A program made the translations under genes and the position numbers. From Lentinula raphanica (taxonomy: Eukaryota > Basidiomycota > Agaricomycetes > Agaricales > Omphalotaceae), in the NCBI GenBank assembly GCA_027919835.1, contig JANVFP010000024.1, positions 496,001-560,000 on the forward strand: DNA of 64,000 nt. The letters run 5' to 3'. A model generated the notes under the pieces. That model did no database searches and had not been told where the DNA came from. It saw only the letters and a program-made list of their open reading frames with translations. The number at the start of each line of letters is the position of its first letter. Position 1 is the stretch's first letter. Shown piece by piece: positions 34,683 through 45,718 of this stretch.

Positions 34683-35875
34683 CTAGCGATGACCCGAAGG
34701 ATGGGAGGGTCTGTCGAGCTCTTTGCTCCAAAACTCGGGGTCACTTTCGAAGATCTCATCAACAAGTCGCTGGTGTCCAGGAGTCCATATGTCGGGGAGT
34801 GTCGAATGTTGGGACGAAGTGGCGGGGTGCGGCGAGTTCTGAGGCGAAGTACCGGGGAGTGGTGAGTTCTGGGACGAGGTAGCTGGGGGCAGCAGGTTCT
34901 GAGGTGAAGTAGCAGGGAGTGGCGTGTTCTGGGACGAAGTGGTGGGAAGTCCAGTACCGTGTAATTTGTTCCATGAGCCCTCCAGAAGGTAGCGGTTTTG
35001 GCTATCCAAACTCTTTTCGAGTATGTTGACCGGGCCATAATGCTCAATCTGCTCGTACAGCTCCCATTCCCATGGATCTGTCCCCTTGTTCAATACTTTG
35101 CGTCCCCCCATACGCTTATTCTTGATCATATCAGTAAAAACCTTCCCGTACTCTGAGGTTTCCGAGATATCGAAGCTGACGATTTCAACAGTGTGTAAAA
35201 ATTCGGGCTCGTTCAGCTGCTTTCGGAGGAGGAGTGCGTATTGGTAACCGGAAGGGATATTGGGGAGCTTGTCGGTATGATTCTCATTGACTGCTACCCC
35301 CATGGCTTGAGTCAACAGACTCTTGATTCGCGGTGACATTCGCAATTTTGCGATAGTATAACGAGTGCGGGAAGGGCTCACCCTGATTCGTGCTCCGGTC
35401 ACGGTCATCTTACTACGCCAGGGGATTTGTCGTGTCCATCCGGAGGAGTTCGGATCCCTTATGGTACGATAGCCGTAGGATTTGTGATTCGAGCCCGTCA
35501 GGTAGAAGGATGGTATGATCGTCATCACCCAGTCAGCTGTGATTGGATGTAATGACGTTCTTTTTCCTAACAAGACGGCGGCAAACTCGTAATCTCGAAT
35601 TTCGTCTTCCTAGAAAAAAAACAAACATTCAGTCTGACAATGTCGAAGATACAAGAGATCAAGTCAGTTAAAGTAGGACTTACAGCAGCCGAAAAACCAA
35701 GGTGATCACCAGACGACCCTTCTTTGCTACCTTTGGGTGCAATTTTCTGCAATCCTTTTCGTTGTTCTGTTGGAGCGAGTTCCACGGGCAATGCAATTGC
35801 AGTCGCGATCATCGAAATGAGAAGGCCGTTGACAACAAGCGAGCACCGCGTGAAGATTATTCGAAAGAGATACAT
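34683..35875 (-). CDS. ALP family member G, secreted protein with a 10-residue repeat tail
   Basis: Exon 1 from 35,875 (MYLFRIIFTRCSLVVNGLLI...) gives a signal peptide ending IALPVE, then EQRKGLQKIAPKGSKEGSSG; donor GTAAGTCC after FSAA. One intron ends TTTTTTCTAG and exon 2 reads EDEIRDYEFAAVLLGKRT in phase, so this copy needs only one intron. Core words: DWVMTIIPSFYL, YGYRTIRDPNSSGW, VTGARIRVSP, IAKLRMSPRIKS, DKLPNIPSGYQYALLL, FDISETSEYGKVFTDMIK, WEWELYEQIEHYG and LLEGSWNKLHGTG. The tail has five tandem 10-residue units (form TSSQNSPLPA) at 34,791-34,940, longer than in any sibling. The last about 25 residues (HQRLVDEIFESDPEFWSKEL) diverge from F/H/I/J but still end HPSGHR. Confidence 0.8.
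34791..34940 (-). repeat. 30 bp coding minisatellite (5 units) in gene G
   Basis: Five in-frame 30 bp units encode TSSQNTPLPA, TSPQNLLPPA, TSSQNSPLPG, TSPQNSPHPA and TSSQHSTLPD. F, H and J have only one or two partial units at the same place. Confidence 0.9.
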
Positions 35876-35983
35876 AGTTGGTAATTCTGAAAGCGAGAAA
35901 GAGGCTTGTCGAGCGGCGAGATGAGTACGAGTCGTAGTACTCTCAACAAGAATCTCACCTACAGCTGCAAGCTTTGTTTTCTA

Positions 35984-36200
35984 GATTTGACCAGCAAATC
36001 TTGTGTGCGTGTGCGCGTGTGTTGGGTTGTGCTCGAGGGAGGGGGAAAAGCAAGAATGTTTTCGTTGGGACCGTCGCTCAAAAGGCCTCTTATTTTGCAA
36101 CTCGCATCAAAGTTTTCCACGCCTTCGTTTGATCAGCTCGCACCGCCTCGTATCATCACATGGACTCTTATCAGCTCGTATCAGTCACATCAGCGCTGAG
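35984..36200 (-). promoter_or_regulatory. promoter block of ALP member G
   Basis: GATTTGCTGGTCAAATC at 35,984-36,000, 109 bp before the start; box CGTCGCTCAAAAGGCCTC at 36,072-36,089; then CCACGCCTTCGTTTGATCAG and CATCAGCGCTGAGCAT words shared with F, H and I. Confidence 0.62.
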
Positions 36201-38384
36201 CATGCTCTACAATCAGTTGCTGTGGAAAGGCTGTGATAATGAATGCCAGCAAATACCAGGGGAGAGCCCTTCCTCCGTCATAGCGAAACCTCTCTGGAAT
36301 ATACTGGTCTTGTAGCCTCTTGCAGCTGGCAGAGAGCAAACGGAACGACGAAAACCATCAAATCAGCCAAACTTTTTCCTTCGTACGTCCGTCGGCGAGT
36401 GGATTGATTAAGAGGTTTCAAGGCGAACAGCTTTCGCTTCTTCAGCTTTGAAGGTTTCAGAAGTTGGCATCTTGGTCAAAGACGTATTGGAAGGTTGCCC
36501 CAAGGGGCATCCGTTACAGCTAAGCGCTGATATGGACTTCCGTATCATTTTGCTGAGGTAAAATTCTCAGGATCCCGAATTGAGACGAAGTGAACCTCAG
36601 TGGCCGAATGCCGCTCTCACGGCTGAGGCGTTCCGAAAGCCATCAATCATCAAATTCTGCTGTAGTCTTACACGGCTGTACACGTAAGCGTGATTTCATC
36701 CTCAGCGTCTAATTCGACCACTCTCTCAAACACCTACTACTTCAACCCGCTTCAAGCCTTCGCTGAATTTTCAGTGGATTATTGATCCAAAATCTTTCTT
36801 CGTTCTCACTGCTCAGCTTGCCGACGAACAAGACGGAGAAGGAGACGGAGAAGGGTAGAGTGAAGGAATGAAAGTGTGAGAGACTCAGAGAGTGCCTCAG
36901 AGTCAAAGGGTACATGTATAACGATATACGGGAGGCTTGCTCTTTGGTGTTGATTTTGGTTTCACGGTTTTTATCAAGCTTCATCGACATCGAATCGTCC
37001 TGCGCGCCACATGTGGCAGTGCATTCGCGTTCGGGATTCCTCCTTTCCATCGCTTCCCCTTCTGAGTTCTCCCACCTTCTCTCTCATCATCATCATCTCA
37101 CCCTCTCTCCCCAGACCAGGTCCCCCATTCTCTGATATCCCTCCATGTCCAACTTTGTGTCATAAGTTGATCTAAATGTTCGCGTTAAACCTGGGAGCTT
37201 CACGCGTCGCGCTTCGCGTTCAATATTTCAATGATCGATGTTGTCAACAATCAATATTGCAATATTCAACGATGGAGGAAGAAACGATGGACGAACAATC
37301 TCGATGTTGGAGAAGAAGGACCGTTTTGACTAGTGTGACTAGTTCGATGCATCCCTGTTCGTCCTCAGCTGGGGCAAAGATCTAGAGACTAGAAGGAGAC
37401 GGAGACGAAGGCGGATAGAGTAATAGAGGGAAAGCTAGGGAAAGTATGAAGTGTAATTGAGAACGGAATACAAGACGAAAACGTCACATCAGTCACGAAT
37501 GGGTGACTGACGTGATGCGGACCGAGTGAGCGGAACCCAGAGGATCCAGCTCCAGAACGATCGGACGTCGAGCGGGCAATCAACGGCAACGGGAGCAAAT
37601 GCGATGGTAACAAAAACACGCGAACGTTTGACAAGCAAGGACCGCGTCGAGTGATAACGAAGATAGAAAAGAAAGAGAGAGAACGAAGAGAGGAAAAAGT
37701 GAGATAAAAGTAGAAAAATATAATCCTTTTGAGCGCTCTTGAGAGTTCCTGCTCTTCTACTAAGGTGACTTGACCACTAGATGCGCGCGTAGCGCGCTCG
37801 AAAAATGAATAATTAAAAGAAAGCACTGCAAACTTACGGTTCAGCAAGAGAATTCATGCTGCTGGAGGTTGTTGAAGCAGGATGGAGTAGTGCAGCAATG
37901 GCAAGACAGGTGAAGCCTGAAGGAGGTCGATGTGAACAAGGCTGTAGCGCTGTAGCCTGTGACTGGTGACTGCGACTGCCGTTGATGGCAGGGTTGACTG
38001 AACTGACGGGCTGGAATACAGGCGATAACATAACCGGTTAAGTAACGCTGCTGAAATCATGTATACCCTGTATCGTCCTGGTATCGTCTTCCTTGCAAAG
38101 GTAAATGGGTCTTACCTCACTGCTGAGCCCTGGTCAAATCGTCTTTTTACTCAGAATGCCTAGCTCCAGAAAACTACGAAACGTTGAGCAACAGAAAATA
38201 AGACGATGTTGATGAAGCGCTCACACATGAAATCAACCCTAGCCGCTAGTGAATCCCAGTCACCGTGTATCGATTCTCAACCGTTATCGTTATAGAGGCA
38301 AAGATGTTGTCATATTTTGAGTTATATTGTTCATACATTGAGTATCCGAATCGAGCTACAGCTTGTAGCAGAAATATCTACGTA
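36201..38384. other. intergenic with R1 composite, no firm gene
   Basis: 36,690-37,000 is a composite of R1 ends that is co-linear with 63,600-63,930. 37,380-37,770 is purine-rich and gives a 152-residue Ser/Phe/Leu-rich minus frame (37,389-37,847) that I do not call. 37,834-38,031 (minus) encodes 65 residues starting MLSPVFQPVSSVNPAINGSR and ending just before a GTAAGT donor; it could be a first exon, but no second exon could be joined. The character of the DNA changes near 37,770, which may be the outer edge of the block of nucleic-acid genes that follows. Confidence 0.45.
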
Positions 38385-40386
38385 TCATTCTTCGCTATCT
38401 GAGTCAGTCAGCTCAATCTGACCAAGATCCTTGAGCACAGGTTGTAACCGCCGTATGCGCTTCATTCCTACAATAGAGCTTGTGCTAATTGCATGGTTCA
38501 GTGGGTTGTGTTGCTGGTGACTCCCTGAATCGACTGTGATCTTCAACAGTTCGGAGAACTCGTAAGAAAGTACTGACCTGAGGGCTCATTATACATCGAA
38601 TCTTCGCGTGCAACATGAACTTGATAAGATGGAGCAGTTCCTAAGATCAAGTTGTCAGTTAACAGTTCAGAGAACACGAGAGAAGCCCACCAATTTTTTC
38701 CCTCAAACCACTGATCTCATCCATTTGTTGCAGAGCTACCGCGATCATTGCAGCAGGAATGTCAACTCTGCGGGTCAATTCAGCGCTTCTATTCCCGTGT
38801 CCGATACCCGTCACTTTGAGAAAAAATTCTGTCGTAACAGTCACAGATATTGTGTCCTGTATGCCCATGCCTCGAAACTTGAGGGATTTCTTGTTGTGCA
38901 CTATAGTCGAAAGCATAGGTGCGTACGAATTCCCTTGCTTGTCTCTATCGAATTCGCGTTGAAGCCGCGGTACAAGGATTTCATTATTCTCTTTCCGGAA
39001 ACGGAGAAACTTCTGAAAAGGCATATTGAAAATAGATCATATACATTGAATAGGAAGACCTTACAGAACTCAACATACGCACAAAGATCGCTGGCCAGAG
39101 GTCACTGTGAAACCAGCGGAGTACAGTGTCAGAAGGCCAGCCAAGAATGTCACAGCAGAAAGCGGTGATCTCATTTAGATTGGGTATGCGAGGCGGCCAA
39201 TTTGCTGCAGTCGGAGCTTTCGAAGGGTCAAGGTAGCGAGTCCAGCTGGTGACAGGCTCTAGAAATGTCGAGAGTGCCGCAAGATCTCGTAGTGATGGAA
39301 ATTGGGACGCCCGAAGCACATTTGCTCTATGGACACTGCAGGACTTGAGTTTCTGATGAGTGTTGAATTCGAGCTCCTTGGCCATGCTATCGTTGATTTT
39401 TGCAAATGCTTCTGCGAGTTGGCTTGGCATTGTAGAGAAGGAATAGTACGCGTCAAGAAGTTTGTCACCATAGCCACATTTGGCAAGGCCCGCTGCACTT
39501 TCGGGGCCAATACCATTCACCCCGTCCCCGAAATCACTTTTCAGGAATAGGGAGATCAAGACAAGACCTGCGTGTGAAATCTCTAGCTCCGATTGAAGAT
39601 TTTCGGCGCTGTACATCAAGACTTGTTCAAAGTCCTTGAAGGTGCGTGGTTTATGATCACTATAGGTTTTATGAGTACCCAAATGAGTACAGTCAATACA
39701 TTGCTCACAGGTGAACAGGTCGAAGGATTCGGGGAGCCCCGAAAGTGAGAAGATCACTGTCTTTGGTGAGGACAGCGTAAATGAGCCCCCTCTTGCACAT
39801 GTCTGCCAATTCAGCATCGGCTTCACCTGGAGCCTGCATTTGTATGGAGTTCAGAAGATGTTGAGGGGTTGTCTATGCGACGTACGTACTGTATGAGCAT
39901 AGAAGCCGAATGCTTCTATCAAAACTTTGGATTGTGTATAATGGCTGGGTTCCCTAGTGATGACTCGTCGGCCTCGTTTGAGCTTCGCGCGGTCCTTGCC
40001 GTCATAAACGAAAATACAGTGAACGCCGGCTTGTGAAAGAAAACATAAAAATTTGAAGAGCTGGGAAAGGGCGGAGGTGTTTGCATGCATTTGTTTTACC
40101 GCCATATCAGCCGCATAAAAGCTGTCAAGGAATATGCTACATGTAACATAATAGATAGGTTGAGGTTAATTAGTTCAACTTCAAGAGAACTGAATGCACT
40201 CACCTAATATCTATACCAATGGTTGTAGTGCGAGAGCCATAGTGATCTTTGATGAATCCATGTTCTACTTCGAATTCTCTCAGCTTGATAGCTATGGCAC
40301 CACCATGAACAAGCTGGAAAGGCATTGATTTGGTGTATATTACCGAACAGAGAGAAACCTACAGGCCAAAGATTTTTAACCCCCAT
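38385..40386 (-). CDS. XPG/Rad2-family structure-specific nuclease (GEN1-like)
   Basis: It probably cuts branched DNA (flaps or Holliday junctions) using a two-metal PIN-type active site. Exon 1 is only MGVKNLWP, the canonical XPG start. Exon 2 reads LVHGGAIAIKLREFEVEHGF...TTTIGIDI. Exon 3 (from about 40,142) gives SIFLDSFYAADMAVKQMHAN and VHCIFVYDGKDRAKLKRGRR, the XPG-N part with D and K/R pairs. Exon 4 carries the XPG-I signature APGEADAELADMCKRGLIYAVLTKDSDLLTFGAP, with E and D metal ligands present. Exon 5 holds ISLFLKSDFGDGVNGIGPES, the helix-two-turn-helix region. Three more exons form an unrecognised C-terminal domain ending IELTDSDSEE. All eight exon joins keep frame with good splice words. 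Length about 550 residues. No break seen. Confidence 0.82.
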
Positions 40387-41804
40387 TGCAGTCGTTGTGT
40401 AAGAGGATAAGAATGGATAGGGGCGTTAACAGAAATTTTGACGCCGAGGCTGAGTGAAACCGCAATACATATATTCAATTCTATAAGACGGTATTCGAGC
40501 GAGCAGTAACATTGGTAGGTACAGTGGTATGGGATGAAGTTGAGCCGGGGAAATTCGGGCATGAGCAGTAGAACTGGGAAATTTGGCTGAACATAGAGGG
40601 ATGGTATAAGGACAGATTGGGGTGAGGAAGTGAAGTGCTATGACGAAAGATGTCTTGGCCAAGTAGGTCAAGTTCGGCTGTGCTTGCGAGTGAGTTACAA
40701 GGACATAATAATGAAAGATGAAATCCGCACCGCGTTTGCAAAGCGCTAGCCAATAGCGTATCCAGCTTTCGACTTGAAGCATAGAGAGGTGTTTCGGCTA
40801 GGTAAACGAACGACCTGGCTCGGCGAATCTGTGAAACGGATAAGCAAGAGCCGTCATTAGACAGTTAATGAGCGTACCAAAAAGACCTCTCGCTTCCCGA
40901 AACAAACAGGCGTAGGAGATTTCGAGATCTTTGAGGGAATTCAGACAAGGCTGAAGGATACGTTAGAGCTGAATAAACCGTCAATGTCAATATGGGACGC
41001 TTACCTCTTGGACGAGGATGTTTGGTCGAAGGAGATGGGTCAAGAAGATTGATTGTGGGTGTTGTTGCTTGGGCGGCTCTGCATCACACAGCGCCGCAGA
41101 TATTGGTGAGGTGGGCGCAAGAGAATGAGGAGAATTAGCGCTAATTGATCCAGGAAATTTGGATGAGGAGGGAGTTGAAACAGAAGTAGAACCAGAAGGA
41201 GGAAGATTGCCATAAGGTTGCCATTCAACCCTAGCGCGAATTGCAGGAGCCCGGCGGGCATGCGATTTTTGAGTACATGAGTCGTTGGTTGAGTTGTGTG
41301 TATAAAAAACCAAAGAGAGGGGAGTGGGCGACGAAAAGGCCAAGAAATGAATGACATCGCTCGGCAAATCTGTGAGATGTATAAGCAAGAGCTAGCATTA
41401 GAAAGGCGGAGAATGTACCGAAAAGGCAGCGAGCTTTGCGAAACAACAGGCGTAGGATAATTTTGAGGAGGGAGTTGAAACAGAAGTAGAACCAGAAGGA
41501 GGAAGGTCGCCGCCTGACCCTGGCGTGATATGCAAAAGCCCGGTAGGCAAGAGACATTGAGTATATGAGCCGTTGGTTGAGTTGGGTGTATAAGAAATCC
41601 AAGGAGAGTAGAGAAGGACGAACGCGCGATAACGGAGACGGGCGTTAAACTTCTGGCCTCAGTAGCTTACATAACATTAGACGAGAATGGAAATCTAGGC
41701 GTCTAATCCAGACGCGCTGTTTTGCACGTGCCTCGGTTGATTAACGTCCTTTGATTTCCCTTTATTCTCTCTCCGTTTCTCAACTCTCGACCTCAGGGCT
41801 CACC
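40387..41804. other. shared upstream region of nuclease and dioxygenase genes, with an internal duplication
   Basis: The nuclease (minus) and dioxygenase (plus) genes diverge from this 1.4 kb. Within it, 41,160-41,345 and 41,462-41,640 are tandem imperfect copies (GAGGAGGGAGTTGAAACAGA in both), and 40,830-40,920 resembles 41,360-41,455. A 133-residue minus frame (40,987-41,388; NSPHSLAPTSPISAALCDAEP) lies in it and could be a decayed or orphan exon; it is not called. No other gene seen. Confidence 0.55.
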
Positions 41805-43782
41805 ATGGCTCAATCTGAAAGTATGTCCTCTGCTTTTTATAAATCTTGAGCCTGCATTTCTGGCTCCCTATGTTTCGCAGCCAAGATACGCCCAGCCCCT
41901 CATCTAGGCAAGGTTATCTGCGCTGCGAAACCAGCGTGAAGCCGTTCGGAAACGCGTTCCAAGACGCGTTTAAAGGGTCTATCTCCTCCCTCAGAGCCTC
42001 TTTTCTGTATTCAACAAAAGCCCAGCCCCTCATTTAGGCAAGGCTTTGATGGATGCAGGATTGGCAGCTCTGAGGCCTCGAGCAGGTTTCGACGCGCTTT
42101 GCTTTCTTTCTTCTGCGCTTCTTTCCTGTGAAGTGCTAGGGTCTTCGTCTAGCTTCTATTTGCTCATGTCTCTTGCGCCTTGCAGATACAGCCGCCCCAG
42201 TTGCCAGCATTCGGTTTCCTTTCTTCAACCTCTCTGCTGCTCTAAAGGCCGATAACGAGGCACGTATAGCTGTCGAAGATGCCGAAGAAACTCTCGATGA
42301 TGGAGAGCTAGAGTTTGAGGATGATGGAGAACTGGGTTTCAAGGATGAAGTATCAGAGGATCGAGCTAGAGAAGAGGCAACTCCCTTCCCCCACGAATCT
42401 TCCCCCGTCCCTTCTTTGTCTCGAAAGCGCAAACGATACGCCGTTCTCACCAAACAATCGCGTGCCGCACGAGCTGCGGCTGCTATCGAACGTATCTCCA
42501 ACAACGATGTGAAGCCACAGGTCATTGAGCTCGCCAAGAAAGCCCAACCCGTTGTTCTGGAAGACTTCGACTCCTCCACTTTTCCCATTTCTACCGGTGG
42601 ATGGAGCGGAAACCCACAAAAGAGGCTTTCACCAGGGCTTCAGAAGGTCTGGAAAAACCTCGAAGCCCTCACCTCTCTCTCTAGCCTCAAGTTGCTTTCT
42701 TGGGATGGAGAGTGCGTGTCTCCCGCCTTTTTCGGATTCCGTCTTCTAACTTGATAACCTCTCTTCCTCCTAAAGGAGCTGTACCTTGCTTATAGATGCC
42801 CAGGACCGCATCATTGCCGTCCTAGGCGGGGTTCCTTCTGGTTCTAGAGGTGCAGAGTGGAGAGCTGTTGAAGCTGAAGCCAATGCGGCTGTGCGGCGCT
42901 GCCATGCTGCCAGCACCTTCACAAAGGCTCAATCACAAGGTCGACGCGGCATCTTTGCCTCTAGAACAAGTGGTTTTGGCTATGGGAATGGCCGGAGTCA
43001 ACCTCAAAATTTCTGTATCAACGGTAACGCTAATAAACAAGCCATGCAAGAGCTCCTTCAAAGCAGAGCTCTCCGACGCATCTCAGGCTTCCAAAACAGT
43101 GGGTTCTTTTTCGCCGTGCTCAAATAGCTGAATGCTGATTTTTCCAGACCTCTTCAACACCTTCTCTCACAAGAATTACCTGCAATACAGGCTCACAAAG
43201 GACGAGCTTCTTCGCAGGCAGCCTGAGCTTCAAACACCCTTCCCCAAGACCTCTTTTGCGGCCGTCACCTTTAACTTAGGCCCACGGTCCTACTCCCCGC
43301 CTCATATGGATGCAGACAATAGCGCCTCTGGCTGGTGCGCTGATACAGCTATGGGCGACTTTGACCCCGACAAAGGCGGTCATCTAGTCCTCTGGGATTT
43401 GGGCCTTGTCATCCGTTTTCCCCCAGGATCGACTATCCTCTTTCCTTCTGCACTCATTACGCATTCAACCATTCCAATCGAAACGCATGAAACCCGCTAC
43501 GCAATGATCCAATACTCTTCAGGGGGGTTGTTTCGATGGCGCGAAAACGGGTTCAAATCCGACAAAGCCTTTCTATCCCAAGCTGGCCCTGCAGAACTCA
43601 TAGGTCGCCAAGCAGCACGGACCTCACGGTGGAAATTAGCACTTCAAAAATTTACACGTTGGACAGATATTTGCCGAAGTGACTGGAAGGGTACGATCCG
43701 CACTGAGGCAGGTTTAGATGATTTGAGTGATCTTTTGGACACTGAGGATACTGTATCTTCTAGTAAACATACCTGTTGTTAG
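41805..43782 (+). CDS. TET/JBP-like 2-oxoglutarate/Fe(II) dioxygenase, four exons
   Basis: Likely oxidises a base (methylcytosine or thymine type) in DNA. Exons are 41,805-41,820, 42,186-42,711, 42,776-43,098 and 43,148-43,782; phases close to 499 residues. The N-terminus has an acidic stretch (residues about 45-70) and a basic patch SRKRKRYAVLTKQSRAARAA. The catalytic domain begins at TLLIDAQDRIIAVLGG. Fe ligands are H341 and D343 (PPHMDADN) and distal H394 (ALITHSTI); R405 (ETRYAMIQYSSGGLFRW) is placed to bind 2-oxoglutarate. GWCADTAMGDFDPDKGGHLV and LGLVIRFPPGSTILFPSA are family blocks. Basidiomycete TET/JBP genes are known to be expanded and associated with KDZ transposons; no KDZ transposase is visible here. 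The GGGQ-like stretch seen in relatives is altered (GYGNGRSQPQ). All catalytic residues are present. Confidence 0.83.
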
Positions 43783-43984
43783 TAGAGACTGGAGTCTGGT
43801 GCTAATTCCTATATGTTCTGTTACACTGAATGCAAGCCTGTGCCCTCTCTTTGCTGTAATCTGCCTCATGCAATGTCAACAGGTGAACGTAAATTGCCTG
43901 CAGTTGTCCTCGTTTGCAGACTAAATACCAGGTAATGTTATAAATAATAGGGGCTTGTTTTTCCGCTCTTTTCCTTTCACCTCC

Positions 43985-45671
43985 ATGGCTGCTCACACAT
44001 CTCTCGAGAAAGGCTACGATGGACTAGTGAATGCCCTTAAAACAGACAACCGAACGAACCCGGCTGATATCCTCGATGATCTTGAGGAAACATATGACAA
44101 TGCTGACCTGGATCTAAACGAGTCCAACAGCGGCTTAATCGATTTAACGGAACTCAATAAGTCAGTGAGGGATATCTCTAAAGGTGTCTCTGAAAAGACT
44201 GCACAGGAATATCATCGGTAAAGAGTTGAATGATTCCCCACACAAACCATGCTCAAAGACTCTTTCCCTACAGCTTAATGAAACAATGTGAATCTTTTCT
44301 GGTCGAACACCGAATGATTGACAAAGAGAGTTCTTTTTTCTGCAAAACTCCTCACCCTCAAGCAGCTGTGTACTTGGTTGCATGGATCATGGACTCGTGA
44401 GTAGTATTGCTTTCATTGGTACACCATATTGTACAAATTCATTGCAGGTGTGACACAGTCAACCTCGATGGAAACCCAATACCAGCAGGAACAGAACGAT
44501 CAACATACACACATGCTCAAAAGATGCGGGCAGCTGCCACATTTGGCTTTGGCCGCATTCACGGATTGGGAATGCAGGCCTGGCATGTTAGTGAACTTAC
44601 AGGGCAGATGCTCGGTAATCCTTCAGTTTCCGAAACTGTTTCGACCTATATGCTTAGCCTTCGTCGTCAAAAAGTAAGCTCACAATTAACCACCATCTAC
44701 TCATTATCCAACTGACCGGTTCTTAGACCCAAGCAGGGGACACGCCAACAAGTGCCCATGCAGTTTCCTCGGTAAGCATTAGAAATTACTTTTCGAGCAC
44801 ATTGAAAGCTCAAATTGGTATTCAGGAGTTACTTGAAGACCTATACCATTTCAACAACCAACCAGAGCAAACCGACCCAATGATCTCTGATTCGTCCTCT
44901 CAGTCTTCACGGAATGGCAAGCTGGGTCCTGTGGCACGGGTTCTCTTGACTCTTGGTTACGCTATTGCATTCTGTGGATTGCTCCGTATCGACGAGCTGC
45001 TGAAGATCCAACTACACGATGTCAAAATTGGCAGGGACCTCAAGAGTGGACACTCGAAGATAACACTTCAACTCCCATTCCGGAAAACTAGTCAGTTTGG
45101 AGGTATGTAGCTAACATTATTCAAGTTACACAGTTACACATCGAGCCGATCAGATATAAAGCCTTTTGTATTCTGGGAACTGCCAGAGGATTATGAACAT
45201 ATTTGCGTTGTTCGTGCTTTTGCAAGGTGGATCTCTCTCACAAACCTGAAGAATGGCTTTCTATTTCGCAAAATACGCTCAGGCAATCACCTTGCTGAGG
45301 ATAATGTGCCCATGGTGATGTTTCTTACCAGTGATCAATCCTATATATTACTGAACTGTCTTCAGCCTTCAGAACAATTTCTTGAGATGTTTCGAAACAA
45401 TCTGCTTGATATTGGTGTTGATTATGTTCCATATGGGACTCATTCATTCCGTCGTGGGGGTTGCCAGTGGCTATCAGTCGAACGTCGATGGCCATTACGC
45501 CAGATTTGTGAATGGGGTGGTTGGAGTCAAGAATTCACTCACCTAACCATTGTCAAGTATCTCATATCTTGGAACGATAACCCTCATGTTGACCGAGACG
45601 ATTTCTTCAATATGGATCGTGCACCAGCTACTGTATGTCCCACTTGTAATCGGTCCTGTCACTGTGCTTGA
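43985..45671 (+). CDS. tyrosine recombinase (Crypton-like integrase), multi-exon
   Basis: It would catalyse DNA strand exchange through a covalent 3'-phosphotyrosine. The gene starts at 43,985 (MAAHTSLEKGYDGLVNALKT), with an acidic N-terminus (DDLEETYDNADLDLNE) and a core-binding domain in the next exons (44,274-44,396 and 44,448-44,673; MRAAATFGFGRIHGLGMQ). The catalytic half has arginine I in CGLLRIDELLKIQLHDV, a lysine in LPFRKTSQFG, the H-x-x-R box in GTHSFRRGGCQWLSVE, the tryptophan in EWGGWSQEFTH and the nucleophile tyrosine in LTIVKYLISWND. The C-terminus is Cys-rich (VCPTCNRSCHCA). Introns are 45-60 bp. Starts 203 bp after the dioxygenase stop, same strand. No disabling change seen. 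Crypton-type is the best fit, but the element ends could not be found. Confidence 0.85.
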
Positions 45672-45718
45672 AATACTCGTTGTAATTCACAAAGTTATTC
45701 AAACTAAGTACTGCATAT

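Noticed and set aside
37389..37847. 152-residue minus-strand frame
   Set aside because: Produced by a purine-rich tract; repetitive Ser/Phe/Leu composition with no splice context or domain.
38608..39168. 186-residue plus-strand frame
   Set aside because: Antisense to the C-terminal exons of the XPG-like nuclease, whose sense reading is supported by several in-phase introns.
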